The position numbers were made by a program, and so were the translations under genes. From Prasinococcaceae sp. CCMP 1430 (lineage: Eukaryota > Prasinodermophyta > Palmophyllophyceae > Prasinococcales > Prasinococcaceae), in the NCBI GenBank assembly GCA_013416795.1, contig RQSC01000523.1:31538-95537 (forward strand): a stretch of DNA of 64,000 nucleotides, in the 5' to 3' direction. Positions 40,401 through 50,034 of the stretch are shown piece after piece (position 1 is the stretch's first letter; every line of letters starts with the position of its first letter). The notes beneath the pieces were generated by a model. It saw nothing but the letters and a program-made list of their open reading frames with translations, was not told where the DNA came from and did not search any database.

Positions 40401-41694
40401 GCAGCGCCATGAAGGCGTCAATGCGCGCGCAGCTGGCCAGCGCCTCCGCGCACGTCTCCACGCCGCGTATGGAAAATATTCCGATCCAAAGTTTCGGCAG
40501 GCGCATGAGGCTCACCACGAAGAAAGTTCCCGGTATTGTGAGCACGCCGCCGCGCGCTACGAATGTGAGGATGGCCGCACCAATCGCGACGAGGTCGATC
40601 ACGAAGAAGATCGCGGAAGAGATCGCACGCAGCGAAGTCACAAAACGCAGCGAGTCCTCCTCGTCCTTGCGTAGCGCGCTCACACGCGAGATGACGCTGC
40701 GCTCGAATCCGTACATCTTGAGCGCGAGCGCGCCCTTGAGCGCCTCGGCTGTCGAGGACACGCGCGCGTCGGTGCGCGCCGCGGTGCGCGAGCGAGCCCT
40801 CGATACTTTAGTGCCCACGAAGTACTGCAGCGGAACGAGCAAAGCAAAGACAGACATGCCCGCCACAGCGGGGGCCCAGCCCATCTCCATTCCCACCAGC
40901 AGGCCCACAACGAGAGCCTCGAGGGGCCCAAAAACTACAAACGGGTAGAACGCGCCAGCTTCCTCAAATTTGCTGACGTCGTTGGAAACGAGCGACGTGA
41001 GCGTGCCCTCGCTGGCTGCACCGGCCTCGAGACGCAGCGCCTTGGCGTGAATAGCTCCGACAGCTGAGACTCTCCACCTCATGCCGCATCTCATGCCCAT
41101 CCAGAACGTCTGGTGATGGCACAGGCAGTAGGCGAAGGCACACAGGCTCATCGCGACGGCCCAAGAATACCTCTCCCGCGCGCTCGCGCGCTCGTCGTTG
41201 AGGGCCCGCAGCAAGGCGCGCAGCAACAGCGACATGCCTATCCGCTGCGCGCTCTCCAAGGCAGCCCACAAGCAGTGCAGTCCTACGTCCCAGCGGAACG
41301 CGTGCACCAGCGAGCGCGCCATTCCTCGCGACGGGCGCGGGCGGAGTCGGGCTGTCGCGCGGCTGTCGGCGCCGCCATTGGCACCGCCGCTGGCACCGCC
41401 GTCGGCGCTACGTTGCGCGGCAGCCGCGCCGTACATGCTGCTCTCAAGCCTCGCCGTGAGCACCGCCGCGGCGTCGGAGGGCGCCATCAGCGCGCGCGCC
41501 AGCTCGACATCGATGGGCGTTGGCACGGCCCCTCCCTTGGGGGCTCCGCCGGCGGCCCGCTCGGCAGCCGCGCGGGCGAACGCGCGCCCGCGCGCGAGCA
41601 CGGGCCACGCCCAGCCAAAGCTCACCCTATCGAACAGCGGCGCCGCCGCGTAGCTCGGCGGCGCCTCCACCCAATCACCGCCGCTGCCGCCCAT
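37411..41694 (-). CDS. ABCC (MRP)-type full ABC transporter
   Basis: A single 4.28-kb intronless frame of 1,427 residues, start MGGSGGDWVEAPPSY. Domain order is TMD1-NBD1-TMD2-NBD2 without TMD0, as in ABCC4-like short MRPs. NBD1: Walker A GSVGAGKSSLLNALMG, signature LSGGQKARLALAR, Walker B TVLLDDPLAAVD with the ABCC-typical Asp in place of the catalytic Glu. NBD2: Walker A GRTGSGKSS, signature LSAGQKQLLALAR, Walker B VLALDEATANTD with the catalytic Glu present. The asymmetric sites are therefore as expected for the C subfamily. Such proteins export conjugated organic anions across plasma or vacuole membranes; the substrate is not readable. A lone EHD exon fragment begins 6 bp from its start codon on the other strand, which leaves almost no room for a promoter. 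Confidence 0.93.
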   Translation of the reverse strand: MGGSGGDWVEAPPSYAAAPLFDRVSFGWAWPVLARGRAFARAAAERAAGGAPKGGAVPTPIDVELARALMAPSDAAAVLTARLESSMYGAAAAQRSADGGASGGANGGADSRATARLRPRPSRGMARSLVHAFRWDVGLHCLWAALESAQRIGMSLLLRALLRALNDERASARERYSWAVAMSLCAFAYCLCHHQTFWMGMRCGMRWRVSAVGAIHAKALRLEAGAASEGTLTSLVSNDVSKFEEAGAFYPFVVFGPLEALVVGLLVGMEMGWAPAVAGMSVFALLVPLQYFVGTKVSRARSRTAARTDARVSSTAEALKGALALKMYGFERSVISRVSALRKDEEDSLRFVTSLRAISSAIFFVIDLVAIGAAILTFVARGGVLTIPGTFFVVSLMRLPKLWIGIFSIRGVETCAEALASCARIDAFMALPEAGGAEEPTRADVAAELRGCDFYHARVGDGVDSRMSPENVPSEASKGAESATGALEDNASAPLPALRGVHLTLRRGELIAVVGSVGAGKSSLLNALMGNMAPTASDGVVEAGVDHLPLLPRRLAYCAQEPWLAAGSVRDNVCFGATGRGCDAVVGGESKAPKDNTALYRLALESTALIHDLELLPHGDATLLGERGVNLSGGQKARLALARVVYSGLDTVLLDDPLAAVDSAVKRHLFVECICGALKGRTVVLATHSREYLPLCDRVCVLQAGKIAALGTHEEVVRELKQQNRPELLSLVLADGDSGDNGDLRASTSMNSLRAAITNSASAQELQRMATEAAAAEHDSMAAGVGTRQDGTRHAAGAEVASVGNVAVPAAATHRGAKPEEGNAVACASTDAEPAVSAKSADGGLVREISRVGKVESAVYVQVMRRVGFLFSGGVFAGIVMCQVLVLLSSFVLLEWSDASAERQGDVRYLRNYLILLGLLIVAAPARSLAAMHGLVSAASSIHASMLRSVIGARLSFFHTVPVGRVLNRFTKDAQAADELLPYCWLDTFVCFAINAQSVGLLAVALPLSLPAALFLLLVFLWLRRTFLQSSREVKRSEGVSRSPIYASFSATLAGLTTVRAFGAQERSHEAFIGALHENSAWLITFIGIQRWLGIRLDAICALLVSVASISAVASLDALGPGLVAIALESALLLSGALQWAVRQSAELQVHLTSVERMLDYCNLPADGAGQRGGCDGEGSGTGQLELVDLTARYRAGLPPVLRGVSLCVPGGTSLGIVGRTGSGKSSLLLALFKLIDVTGGAIRLDGTDSRDMALARWRSMLAIIPQDAIFFAASIRYNLDPRARFADADLWDALREAQMDQVVRERGGLDTPLEGGLGTALSAGQKQLLALARVLLSRAPVLALDEATANTDAETDAVIQNVLLASRTRRARTLLVVAHRLDTIAGADQVCVLGNGRLLETGAPHELATREGGAYRALLDAADSGH

Positions 41695-41699
41695 CGCGG

Positions 41700-41789
41700 C
41701 CGCCCGCCCTCAAGGACGCCGACTTCGACGCCAAGCCCACCGTCCTGCTGCTAGGCCAGTACTCGGTGGGCAAGACCTCGTTCATAAGA
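41700..41789 (+). pseudogene. Orphan EHD P-loop exon fragment
   Basis: The plus-strand frame reads PALKDADFDAKPTVLL then LGQYSVGKTSFIR. This is the EHD core that precedes and includes the P-loop, closer to plant and animal EHDs than the complete gene at 2298-4209. It ends without a GT donor in a GCC-repeat tract, and no further EHD sequence follows. It is a truncated paralogue piece or an assembly artefact. Confidence 0.65.
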
Positions 41790-42123
41790 GCCTCGCGCGC
41801 CGCCGCCGCCGCCGCCGCCGCCGCGGCTCGGGGAACACGGCGCGTCCGCCGACCATCCAAAAACCCCACCGCAGAGACACAAAGTACAAAAATAGATCAT
41901 ATATACCGACGGGAGAGTATTGACCAGCGCTGGCGCGCCGTGGTTTGACAGGGACTGCGGCGCAGCGCCGGCGAGGCGTCCCGTCGAGTCTAATTGCTCT
42001 CGCCGACGTTGCCACACCTGTGGTGGCAGGCACCCGTCCCGACCCCCCCCCCCCTCCACCTTCCCCCGCCCGCGCGGCGAGGGTAGGGCGCGGAGGGGGG
42101 ACGGGAGGCCCTCCCCGCTGGCG
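41790..42123. other. Region between the EHD fragment and the RluA gene
   Basis: Starts with a GCC trinucleotide tract (about 41797-41825), then a short AT-richer patch (41875-41915) and a run of C (42042-42050). The RluA promoter should lie here. No gene is supported. Confidence 0.5.
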
Positions 42124-43323
42124 ATGCGCAGGGCGCGCGTGCCACAAGAGCTGCCGCGCGGGCGGCCGCGTGCGCCGTCGCTCGGCGCTCGGCGCAGTGG
42201 CCCGGCCGCGTGCGGAGGCGGCAGCGGGCGCGAGCGCCCCGTCGCCGAGCTGCTGCTGGCGGCGGACGCGTTCGGCTTTGGCTCGGTGACGGCGGCCAAG
42301 AAGGCGGTGCGCCGAGGCGAAGTCTTCGTCGACGGCGCGCGTGCGACGGTCGCGACGCGCGCGCCAGCCGGCGCATCGCTCGAGTGGCGCCGGCGGCAGG
42401 AGTCTGGTGAGCCACTGCCGCTTGCGGACGTGCCCGCGCACCTTGTGGCCGACACGCGCGTGCTCTTCGAGGACGCGCACGCTGCTGTGCTGCTCAAGCC
42501 CGCAGGGGTCCCGAGCGTTGCCTCCAACGGCTGGCACGCGGAGCGCCTCGCCGCGCACGTGTGCGCGGCCACGCGAGAGGTGGGCGCGCTGCACCGGCCG
42601 CGCGTGTGCCATCGCCTCGATGCCCCTGTGAGCGGCGTGCTCGCCGTCGCCAAGACCAGGCCGGCGCTTGAGGCCATATCGCGCGCCTTCGCTCGCCGCG
42701 AGGCGAGCAAGACCTACGTAGCGCTCGTCGCGGGCGACCTAAGCGGCGCGCCGCGCGTGGTCGACGCGCCGCTCCCCGACAAGCGCACCGGACGCGACCT
42801 CGCGGCTGTCACAGAGGTGAGCGGCGAGTTCCCGCGCTGACCGGCGCGCGCCGGCCACCGGCAAGCCCACTTCTCGTGGAGCGCTGACAAAAATGGCCCG
42901 CGTGTATCCACACCCCTCCCTCTCCTTTGCACACTGCGCACGCTTCGGCGTCGGCGAGGGCAGCTCGAGCCGCTTGGCGCGCACGCGAGCGCTCGCCATG
43001 GCGCCGTAACGCTCGTGCGCCTGCGCCCGCGCACGGGCTACTACCACCAGCTGCGACGCCACCTCGCCCTCCTGGGCCACCCCATCCTGGGTGACCGCGC
43101 GCACGGTGCGGAATCTCTCGCGGGCGGGCGGATTGCGTTCGACGCCCTCGAGCGGGAGCTCGAGCGCGCGCCCGCGGGCGACGCGGGCGGCCTGATGCTC
43201 TTCGCCGCTGAGCTCGAGCTGCCGCTCGCGAGCGCGCCCGGCGGTGTGCTTCGTGCGCGCGCCGAGCTGCCCTCCCGCTTCGAGCGGAGGCTCGAGCTCG
43301 AGGCGTGCCGAGCGCGCGCGTAA
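42124..43323 (+). CDS. RluA-family RNA pseudouridine synthase with S4 domain
   Basis: Exons 42124-42816 and 42964-43323; the intron 42817-42963 (GTGAGC donor) joins in phase 0 at AAVTE|LEPLGAH. It isomerises uridine to pseudouridine in rRNA or tRNA. An N-terminal S4-like RNA-binding segment (VAELLLAADAFGFGSVTAAK ... GEVFVDGA) is followed by the catalytic motif CHRLDAPVSGVLAVAKT with the essential Asp. Then come KTYVALVAGDL and the closing motif RTGYYHQLRRHLALLGHPIL. All are standard RluA landmarks. The start MRRARVPQELPRGRP gives a basic leader compatible with organelle targeting; an ATG further upstream (41920) is in frame but low-complexity. The target RNA is unknown. Confidence 0.9.
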
Positions 43324-43486
43324 GCCGGCCACGGACACCGGCAGTGGTGCGTGCCGCCATCGTGTATCATATCAAGTAGTACTAGCTAGAGAAGGAGTTA
43401 CGGGTGCCATAACGTGCGTATGGGGTGTAGGCAAAATTAAGACGAGCATGGCCTGGATCGAGGGCGTCGTGCGGGGTGCGCTCGGC

Positions 43487-45322
43487 TCACTCCAGCCTGC
43501 TGCCTGGCAGCGTAGCGCTGATGGAGGCGCTTGTGAACGCGATGGCGGCGGCGATGCCGCACGAGATGGCGTAGTTGCCCATCCGGTCGAAGAGCGCGCC
43601 CGCCATCAGCGGTGCGAGCACCCCTGCCGCGCCCCACGTGGCGAAGACGCGGCCGTACACGTCGCTGAAGCGCTCTGGGAAGAGGCGAGAGGTCACCGCC
43701 GGGAGGCATGTCATCGTGGCGCCATAGCAGCACCCCACCACGGCCAGCGCGACGCCCGCGAGCCCCCCGGGGCCGGCCGCCAGAGTGGCGCACGCCAGCG
43801 CCGACACCGTGCTGGCCCCCACGAGCACTCGCTTGGCGCCGCGCGGCGAGGCGTCGGCGGCGGCGCCCGCGCCGATCCGGCCGAAGAAGTTGGCCAGCGA
43901 AGCGCCCGACACCACGCTCGCGGCGGCACAGGCCGCACCGCCCGCGGCCTGCCAGATGCCCGCGGCGTGCGCGATGGTCATCAGCCCCGCGGTGGCGCCT
44001 GTGGCGCACGCGAGCTGAAGGCGGAGCACGGCGCTGCCGGCGGCGGCCGTGGGCTGCCGTCGCGCGGGCGAGGGAAGCTGGGGTCAGAGGCACGCCACGG
44101 CAGCGCCATTAGCGCTACGCAGGCAGGCCATGCGCGCGCACAGGGCACGGCAAGCGCACGGCGCGCTCACAAGCGCGTGTGCATATGCGCGTGCATGTGC
44201 GTGCGCCTGCGCGCGCGCGCGCGCGTCCCACCTTGGCGTCCCCGCTCGCGGCCTTTGCCGGTTTCTTGGGCATAGGCAGCTGCAGACCCGACGCGGCGTA
44301 GAGCGCCCACGCGGGGATGGCGAGCGCCACCAGGATGATCCCCAGCTGCAAAAGGGTGGCGTGGGCACCGAATTCGGCGACGCGCGCCTGTCCGTGCGCG
44401 TGCGCGCGTGTGTTGCGAGTGATGCGCCGATCGATCCTCTGTCAGAATCCCGTACTCCTACGCCAGCTGCGACGCGCCAACAGAGCGCGCAGAGGGGCAA
44501 GGGCAGACGACGCAGTCGCCAGCGCGCGCACCTTGAGCAGCTGCGAGAAAAACACGGGTGTGGCGACGTAGCCGCCCACCGCGAGGCCCGTGGCGATGCC
44601 CTTGGGCAGCCTCTCGAAAGCGCTGCCCTTGACGCCCATCATGTTGGCGGTGGCGAGGGACGCGCCGTATCCGATGCCGTTGGCGGCGCCGAAGCACAGC
44701 CCGAAGCCGATGAGGAGCGCCGCGAAGGACTGCGGCAGCCCGCCCGCGAGAGCGAGGCCCACGCCGCCAAGCGCGAGTGAGGCGCCCGCGGCGAGCGGCG
44801 TTGGCGCGCGCGCGACCAGGCGCGGTGCCACGGCCATCGTCGTGGCGAATGTCGCCGTCGCCAGGCCGAAAGGCACGGACAGCGCCGCGCGGCCCATGCC
44901 AGTGGCCTCCTGCAGCGGGGCCAGGAACACCGACCAAGTGTACAGGCTGTGCGCGCGCGCGCGTGCGCGCACGTGCGTGTGCGTGCGTGTGTGTGCGAGC
45001 GCGGGCCGCGCCGTGTGAGCTCGCGAGCGATTTCGGGGCAGCACTCGCGCTGCGAGCGCGCGGCCTTTGATCTCTCGCGCCCTCCCACGCCCACCCACAC
45101 TCCCTCTTGTCACGCTCGAGCGTGCACGTACGCGCAGGCGCGCTGCCCCACCTTCCGAGCGCGACGTTCAGGATGATCGCGCCCGAGACGGCACACAGCG
45201 GCGCCGCGATCGACGCAGCGAACGACGTGATGGGCTCCTCCGGGTCGGCGTCCACGACGGCAGCGCCAGCCGCGGCTGCGCGCGCGGCCACCCTTCGCGG
45301 CGCTGGCGCGCGCGCGCGCTTC
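43487..45322 (-). CDS. Major facilitator (OFA, oxalate/formate antiporter-like), 5' partial
   Basis: Minus-strand exons >45322-45152, 44946-44532, 44345-44232 and 44077-43487; introns of 205, 186 and 154 nt. The first exon runs into the N gap. Splicing reconstructs the family signature G|SLYTWSVFLAPLQ after the first helix. Helices such as AALLIGFGLCFGAANGIGYG (the OFA glycine-rich helix) and ACATLAAGPGGLAGVALAVV follow. The last exon carries SLANFFGRIGAGAAAD, the MFS loop between helices 8 and 9, and FATWGAAGVLAPLMAGALFD. Exon 3 encodes one helix plus a Lys-rich loop. OFA members carry monocarboxylates or oxalate/formate; the substrate here is unknown. The exon 3/4 acceptor at 44078-44079 was chosen by phase. 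Confidence 0.8.
44947..45003. repeat. Alternating GC/GT tract inside an intron
   Basis: Almost pure purine-pyrimidine alternation (GCGCGCGCGCGTGCGCGCAC...GTGTGTG) next to the acceptor of the first MFS intron. It is a Z-DNA candidate and typical of several introns in this window. Confidence 0.8.
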
Positions 45323-45907
45323 NNNNNNNNNNNNNNNNNNNNNNNNNNNNNNNNNNNNNNNNNNNNNNNNNNNNNNNNNNNNNNNNNNNNNNNNNNNNNN
45401 NNNNNNNNNNNNNNNNNNNNNNNNNNNNNNNNNNNNNNNNNNNNNNNNNNNNNNNNNNNNNNNNNNNNNNNNNNNNNNNNNNNNNNNNNNNNNNNNNNNN
45501 NNNNNNNNNNNNNNNNNNNNNNNNNNNNNNNNNNNNNNNNNNNNNNNNNNNNNNNNNNNNNNNNNNNNNNNNNNNNNNNNNNNNNNNNNNNNNNNNNNNN
45601 NNNNNNNNNNNNNNNNNNNNNNNNNNNNNNNNNNNNNNNNNNNNNNNNNNNNNNNNNNNNNNNNNNNNNNNNNNNNNNNNNNNNNNNNNNNNNNNNNNNN
45701 NNNNNNNNNNNNNNNNNNNNNNNNNNNNNNNNNNNNNNNNNNNNNNNNNNNNNNNNNNNNNNNNNNNNNNNNNNNNNNNNNNNNNNNNNNNNNNNNNNNN
45801 NNNNNNNNNNNNNNNNNNNNNNNNNNNNNNNNNNNNNNNNNNNNNNNNNNNNNNNNNNNNNNNNNNNNNNNNNNNNNNNNNNNNNNNNNNNNNNNNNNNN
45901 NNNNNNN
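45323..45907. other. Assembly gap of 585 N
   Basis: Continuous N from 45323 to 45907. It truncates the MFS gene on its left and probably hides upstream exons of the small gene at 46386. Confidence 0.98.
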
Positions 45908-46385
45908 CGGCGCGCCCCTGCGCCGCGCTGCGCCCACGCGCGCAGCGCAGAGGGCGGACGACGCCCCCGCCGCCCCGCTGAAAAAAACTACGATACCAGT
46001 TGCTCAATTTTTATTTATTTTATTTTATTTTATTTCATTTTATTGGGCCGCAAGGCCAGAGGCCCAGCCGGCGAGGCGGGGGGCGCGAGGCAGCCGCTGC
46101 GCGCTCGCTCGCATGCGAGAATTTAACGCCTACTTTTTTCACTTCAATTTCGAGCCATATACGGAAAGATTCATATTCGTATATACTACAGGTGTCGGCA
46201 TTTGCGTCCCGTCGAAAAACTGGACGCCGCGCGCCCTAATGGGTGGCGTGCGTCGCGCGCGCCGCTCCGCCTCACGCCGGCGTGTGCCCGCGCTCTAGCG
46301 CCCGTCGCCGCGCCCGACGGCGGGCGGGCGCTGCCGGCGCGCGAGGTGCGCGGCGCTCGACGTCGACGCGTCGACCGTCCTGCAG
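45908..46385. other. Region right of the gap, with AT-rich repeat patch
   Basis: Contains an AT-rich stretch of imperfect TTTTA/TTTAT units (46007-46043) and more AT-rich sequence to about 46195, unusual for this GC-rich window. No gene is supported except the possible 5' leader of the next exon. Confidence 0.6.
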
Positions 46386-46793
46386 GGGGTGCCCGCACTG
46401 GCCATCGTGTTCGCGGCGCGCGGCCTCGCGCTGGGCGCGGGCAAGAAGATGCTCGACATGAAGATGCAGGAGAACCTCGCGGCGTGCGAGGAGCGCGGCA
46501 TCGACATCAGCGACATGTACGCGGACGAGGAGACGTACGGGGAGGCGTACAGGAACCGACCGTGGTTCCTCGTGGGCCCGTGGACGCCCATCAAGCCGGG
46601 CGAGCCCAAGTTCGAGCCGACCAAGTTCAACGGCGTGCTCCGCCAGTGCGTGAAGATCCACGACGCGAGGATCGAGGCCAAGGAGCTGGGCGTCGACCTC
46701 AGCGACGTGACGGAGGAGACGTACGGCATCAAGCAATGGCAGGAAATCTACAAGCGCATGGAGGCCGGCCGCAAGGCCGCGGGAAAGGCCTGA
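46386..46793 (+). CDS. Small hypothetical protein, last exon
   Basis: Not recognised. The frame from a pyrimidine-rich acceptor (GTCCTGCAG) reads GVPALAIVFAARGLALGAGK, a hydrophobic helix, then KMQENLAACEERGIDISDMY, RNRPWFLVGPWTPIKPGEPK and VTEETYGIKQWQEIYKRME, with the internal echo Y-[AG]-[DE]-E-T-Y-G. Codon bias is like neighbouring genes. One membrane helix followed by a hydrophilic tail might suit a small organelle membrane protein; this is a guess. Upstream exons probably lie in the N gap. Confidence 0.55.
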   Translation, partial: GVPALAIVFAARGLALGAGKKMLDMKMQENLAACEERGIDISDMYADEETYGEAYRNRPWFLVGPWTPIKPGEPKFEPTKFNGVLRQCVKIHDARIEAKELGVDLSDVTEETYGIKQWQEIYKRMEAGRKAAGKA

Positions 46794-46913
46794 GACCGCG
46801 CGGGCGCCGTAAATCCCCTGGAGAGCTCTCACCCCCTGCCGCCCTCCCAAGCCCCAGCCCCAGCCGCGGCCGCCGCCGCGAGCGGAGGCCTCCAGGCTGA
46901 GTCGCTCGCTCAC

Positions 46914-47798
46914 AACCTCCACCTCAATCGCTGCCGGCGCCATATTGACGCCGACGGGTGTCGCGGCTGCCCTGCGCGAGGCCATCGCACTGTAATTGAC
47001 TCCCACGCACCCGGCAATGTCGACATCGTCCAGCATTGGAATGCCGCTTCGAGGATGCCACCACTGCTCGTCCGCGTCCAGCACGTCCAGCGCGCTCAGG
47101 CGCAGGCCTGCGATGTCAATGCTGATTTGTATGCCACCGCGCTCATCTGGCTCGCTCACCACTACAACGTGAGACGCGCGACCTGTGAGCGCCCGTCCTG
47201 ACTCAGTGTTCTGAGGCAACGCGATGAGGGGATCGTTGACGCGCACCGACACGCGGGATTTGAACTCGTCCTGGGCTGCCACCGTTTTGGCAGCCTCGGC
47301 GGCCGCCTCCGCTACAGCGTCCACAGTTGGTTTCAGGAAGGTCCAGAAGGCCGGGTCCAAGAAGAATGCGGTAACATCGAGGATGAAGCGGTTGAGATAC
47401 ACAACGCGAACGCCGTGAATGACCATTTCGACCAAGCAGTCCATGTTTGTGTTGGATCTCGCCTTGGCGCGCTCATCGCCGAGCAGGGTCATTTCGAAAG
47501 TCGCTAGGACGCCATCGTCTGCCTCGCCGATCGGCGACAAAAGGGTGCGCCACACTTCGGCGCGTCGGTCACCGTCGATCACCACGAGATTGTTGGCGCG
47601 CACCCAGAGCTTCGTGTCGCCCTCCCGCTTCTCAGCACTCGCACTCACGCCGCTGAGATCAAAGACGCCCATCGCGGGCCCGGTGCCGGCGCGAAGCGCC
47701 AGAATGACCGCACCACATTCAAAATGGACTCTCCACGACGCAAGGGCAGTCGGCATGCTTGCGCTGCGGTCATCGCCAGCTTCAACGTAGACTCGAGT
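46914..47798 (-). CDS. VPS13-family (bridge-like lipid transfer) fragment
   Basis: Minus-strand frame open from the N at 47799 to a plausible donor after 46914 (GTT|GTGAGC). It reads EMVIHGVRVVYLNRFILD, FFLDPAFWTFLKP, VSVRVNDPLIALPQNTES and SHVVVVSEPDE. This resembles the repeated beta-rich segments of VPS13 proteins, which are rod-like lipid-transfer proteins at membrane contacts and usually over 3,000 residues. Both ends are missing: 5' at the N, and 3' where the frame would run antisense through another exon. It is either an internal exon of a split gene or a misassembled piece. Family assignment is moderate. Confidence 0.5.
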
Positions 47799-47799
47799 N
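47799..47799. other. Single undetermined base (N)
   Basis: Separates a truncated VPS13-like frame (minus) from a truncated PGR5 transit-peptide region (plus). Consistent with an assembly join. Confidence 0.9.
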
Positions 47800-48070
47800 A
47801 CCGCGCGCGGCGGTGGCGCCGGCCGCCGGCCGCCGCGACGCTGCGCGCATGGGCAACTCCAACCCGAACGGCCTCTTCGCGCCGATCGTCCGGCTGACCG
47901 CCAACATCATGGGCCGCAAGAAGTTCAACAGCTTCAGGGGTAAGATCATCGCGAAGCACTCGAACGTGATCGGCGCCTTCTGCACCACCATGGGCGCCGA
48001 CAACCAAATGAAGAAGGGCCTCATCAAGCTCGCGAAGGACAACGGCGGCGAGCTGGGCTTCCTCGCGTAA
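47800..48070 (+). CDS. PGR5: PGR5, proton gradient regulation protein (5' partial)
   Basis: Thylakoid-associated protein needed for antimycin-sensitive cyclic electron flow around photosystem I. The mature part is complete, starting near MGNSNPNGLFAPIVRL (47849) and continuing GRKKFNSFRGKIIAKHSNVI, FCTTMGADNQMKKGLIKLAK and the diagnostic C-terminus GELGFLA. It matches plant PGR5 over its full mature length. Upstream, only an Arg/Ala-rich tail of the transit peptide (RAAVAPAAGRRDAAR) is seen before the N at 47799, so the start and perhaps a first exon are missing. This is the clearest evidence that the organism is photosynthetic and that the gene is nuclear-encoded. Confidence 0.92.
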
Positions 48071-48456
48071 GCGCGGCCTTGCTGGAGAGCGTGTCGGCGG
48101 CGCCCGGCGCAGACCTCGCGCACGCACGCACGCACGCACGCAAGCACGCACGCGCACCGGAGGTAACGCACATGCACATTTTTTTAGCCTCGAGGAGTCA
48201 GTGCCTGGGCCGAGGGCGCGCGCGGGGGCGCGCCTGCGCGCACTGTGTGCATCGCGCGCGCGCGCGTGACTGCCCTCGCGTCCGAACGAGTGCTGGTGTC
48301 GATGACGAGATATTAGAAGTAGTACATAGTGCACACACACGCGCGCGCGCGCGCGTGAGATGGTGGTGACTGGGAAGAGGTGCCGTCGCGTCGCACTACG
48401 CCGCCAGGGCGGCCTCACGAGGCCTGCCGAGGAGCGCTCGCCGCGCCGCGCCCGGC
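48071..48456. other. Intergenic region with simple repeats
   Basis: Holds the PGR5 3' UTR, a (CACG)n microsatellite (48119-48154) and a CA/CG alternating tract (about 48331-48356). No gene is supported. Confidence 0.7.
48119..48154. repeat. (CACG)n microsatellite
   Basis: About nine near-perfect tetranucleotide units downstream of PGR5. Confidence 0.9.
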
Positions 48457-48965
48457 TCACTGCACGCAGGAGCTGCGCTGCGCGCTGGAAAGCCTGCCGT
48501 CTTGCTCTTGCTGCTGCTCGAGGAACATGGCGAGCTGTTCGGCGGCGCATTCCTGCTCGTCCAGGGCGAATCCAGTCGCGCTGGCGGCGCCGCTGCCGGC
48601 GAACACCAGGCTCGCCTCGCGTCGGAACACCCACTGCGCGCCATGTGCGATGACGCTCAAAAGGCCGTGCGTGCTCGTGCTCGTGGGGGCACTGACGTGC
48701 GAGTTGGCGCGATGCCTGCGCAGGCGGAGGAGCGGCGCTGGATGGGAGCGGGTGCCGCGCCATCTCATGCTGCCGGCGCTCTGCGTGCCGCCTGCGGGGG
48801 CGAACACCTTGGAGCTCCCGTCGGCAATCGCGCTCACGGCGTCGCGCGCAGCCGCCGCCCGCCGCATGGCCTCGCTCGCGCGCCGGCGCGCCCACAACAC
48901 GTACCCGCGCGTCACTCCGCGGCGCCGGGACGCCACCGCCGCCGAGTCCGCATCGGCGGCGGCCA
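48457..48965 (-). CDS. Hypothetical protein, 5' truncated at N (uncertain)
   Basis: Minus-strand frame from the N at 48966 to a stop at 48457. It shows ARRRASEAMRRAAAARDAVS, LSVIAHGAQWVFRREASLVF and a Gln/Glu-rich end (LAMFLEQQQEQDG). A competing plus-strand frame is equally long, and no family is recognised. Kept because coding bias is reasonable and it abuts an N like other truncated genes. Confidence 0.3.
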
Positions 48966-48966
48966 N

Positions 48967-50034
48967 GATGGGTGCGACGAAGCAATCCTTGTTGCTGCCC
49001 CTTCCCGACGTGCCTCCACTAGCTCCTCTTTCCGCGTTTGCGCCCGCCCAACTCCCCTCGACATCCACAGTCCGTCCCGTTTCGGTGCCCCTGACGTTCT
49101 CAGCTTCACCGTCTTGTGCAGCGGCCGCGCGCCGCGCGCGCGGCCTCCCGCCTGCCTCACGCCCGGATCGGGATCGCCCCGCACCCGCTAAAAAAAAAAA
49201 ATCAAACCCCATCAGTCTAATCACCAGTCAGCGTCCTCGCCCGGTTGGGCCGTAGCGCGGTCGGTCAGTCAGTCAGGCGCACTTCGATCCGAAACGCAAC
49301 GCGGCGGCTCGAATTGCGTGCCATCTGTCTGACGTGCGCGCGAGCGAGCGCCATTGCAGGACTTACATGTACAACAAGCCCTCAATTTCAGACCCTGCTC
49401 TACTTTACCCCAATTATGCCATTTGGAACGCGGACGGCGTGCAGACAGGCAGGGGTGCCCAAAAGCATCGCTCGCCTCGCCGGGCGGATGCACGCCCGGC
49501 TAAGAGCGGGTTCCAGCGCGCGCCGCTCGCGGCCGGGGCGCGCGGTTCCGGCTCTATCCCCCGCCGCTCATCGAGGCTTTGCACGGTACGCACAGTGTAC
49601 CATCACTCTGCTCCGTGTTGAATTTAAAAAAGTGACTCGTTCGTTTTGATATACGTATAGGGTCTTACCCCAATGGTGCGTACATTCGCGTGTGGCACCC
49701 GAACCTCCGGCCCGCGCGATCCGGCGCCCCGGCCCCGTTGCTCCGCGGGCGCCGAAAAACCCTTGTTCGCGCGCCGCCGCGCCGCGCCCCGCGAAAAAAA
49801 GAAAAAAAAGAGGTTGAGGTCCGGATGTTTGGGGGAGGGTTCGTATGTCGTGCACATCGCGTTGATTGCGATGGGGCGGAAGCGTCACGACCGGACGTCG
49901 CGCGGCGCCGGGCGGGTCCCGGTCCGTCGGCCGGCCAAAAAAAAGAAAAAAAGAAAAAAAGGGATGGATGGCGGGCTGTGACTGCGGTGGGAGGGAGGGA
50001 GGGCGTGCGGGCGGTGAGGGGGCGGGGGGCCGCG
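48967..50034. other. Long intergenic region before the epsin gene
   Basis: About 1.07 kb with no supported gene. It contains A tracts (49190-49202; about 49796-49808 and 49937-49959) and an AT-richer patch (49330-49440 and 49610-49670). The epsin promoter and 5' UTR should lie in the last few hundred bases. Confidence 0.5.

Noticed and set aside
48117-48160. CRISPR-like short repeats
   Set aside because: They are a continuous tetranucleotide microsatellite with no spacers, in a eukaryotic nuclear genome.
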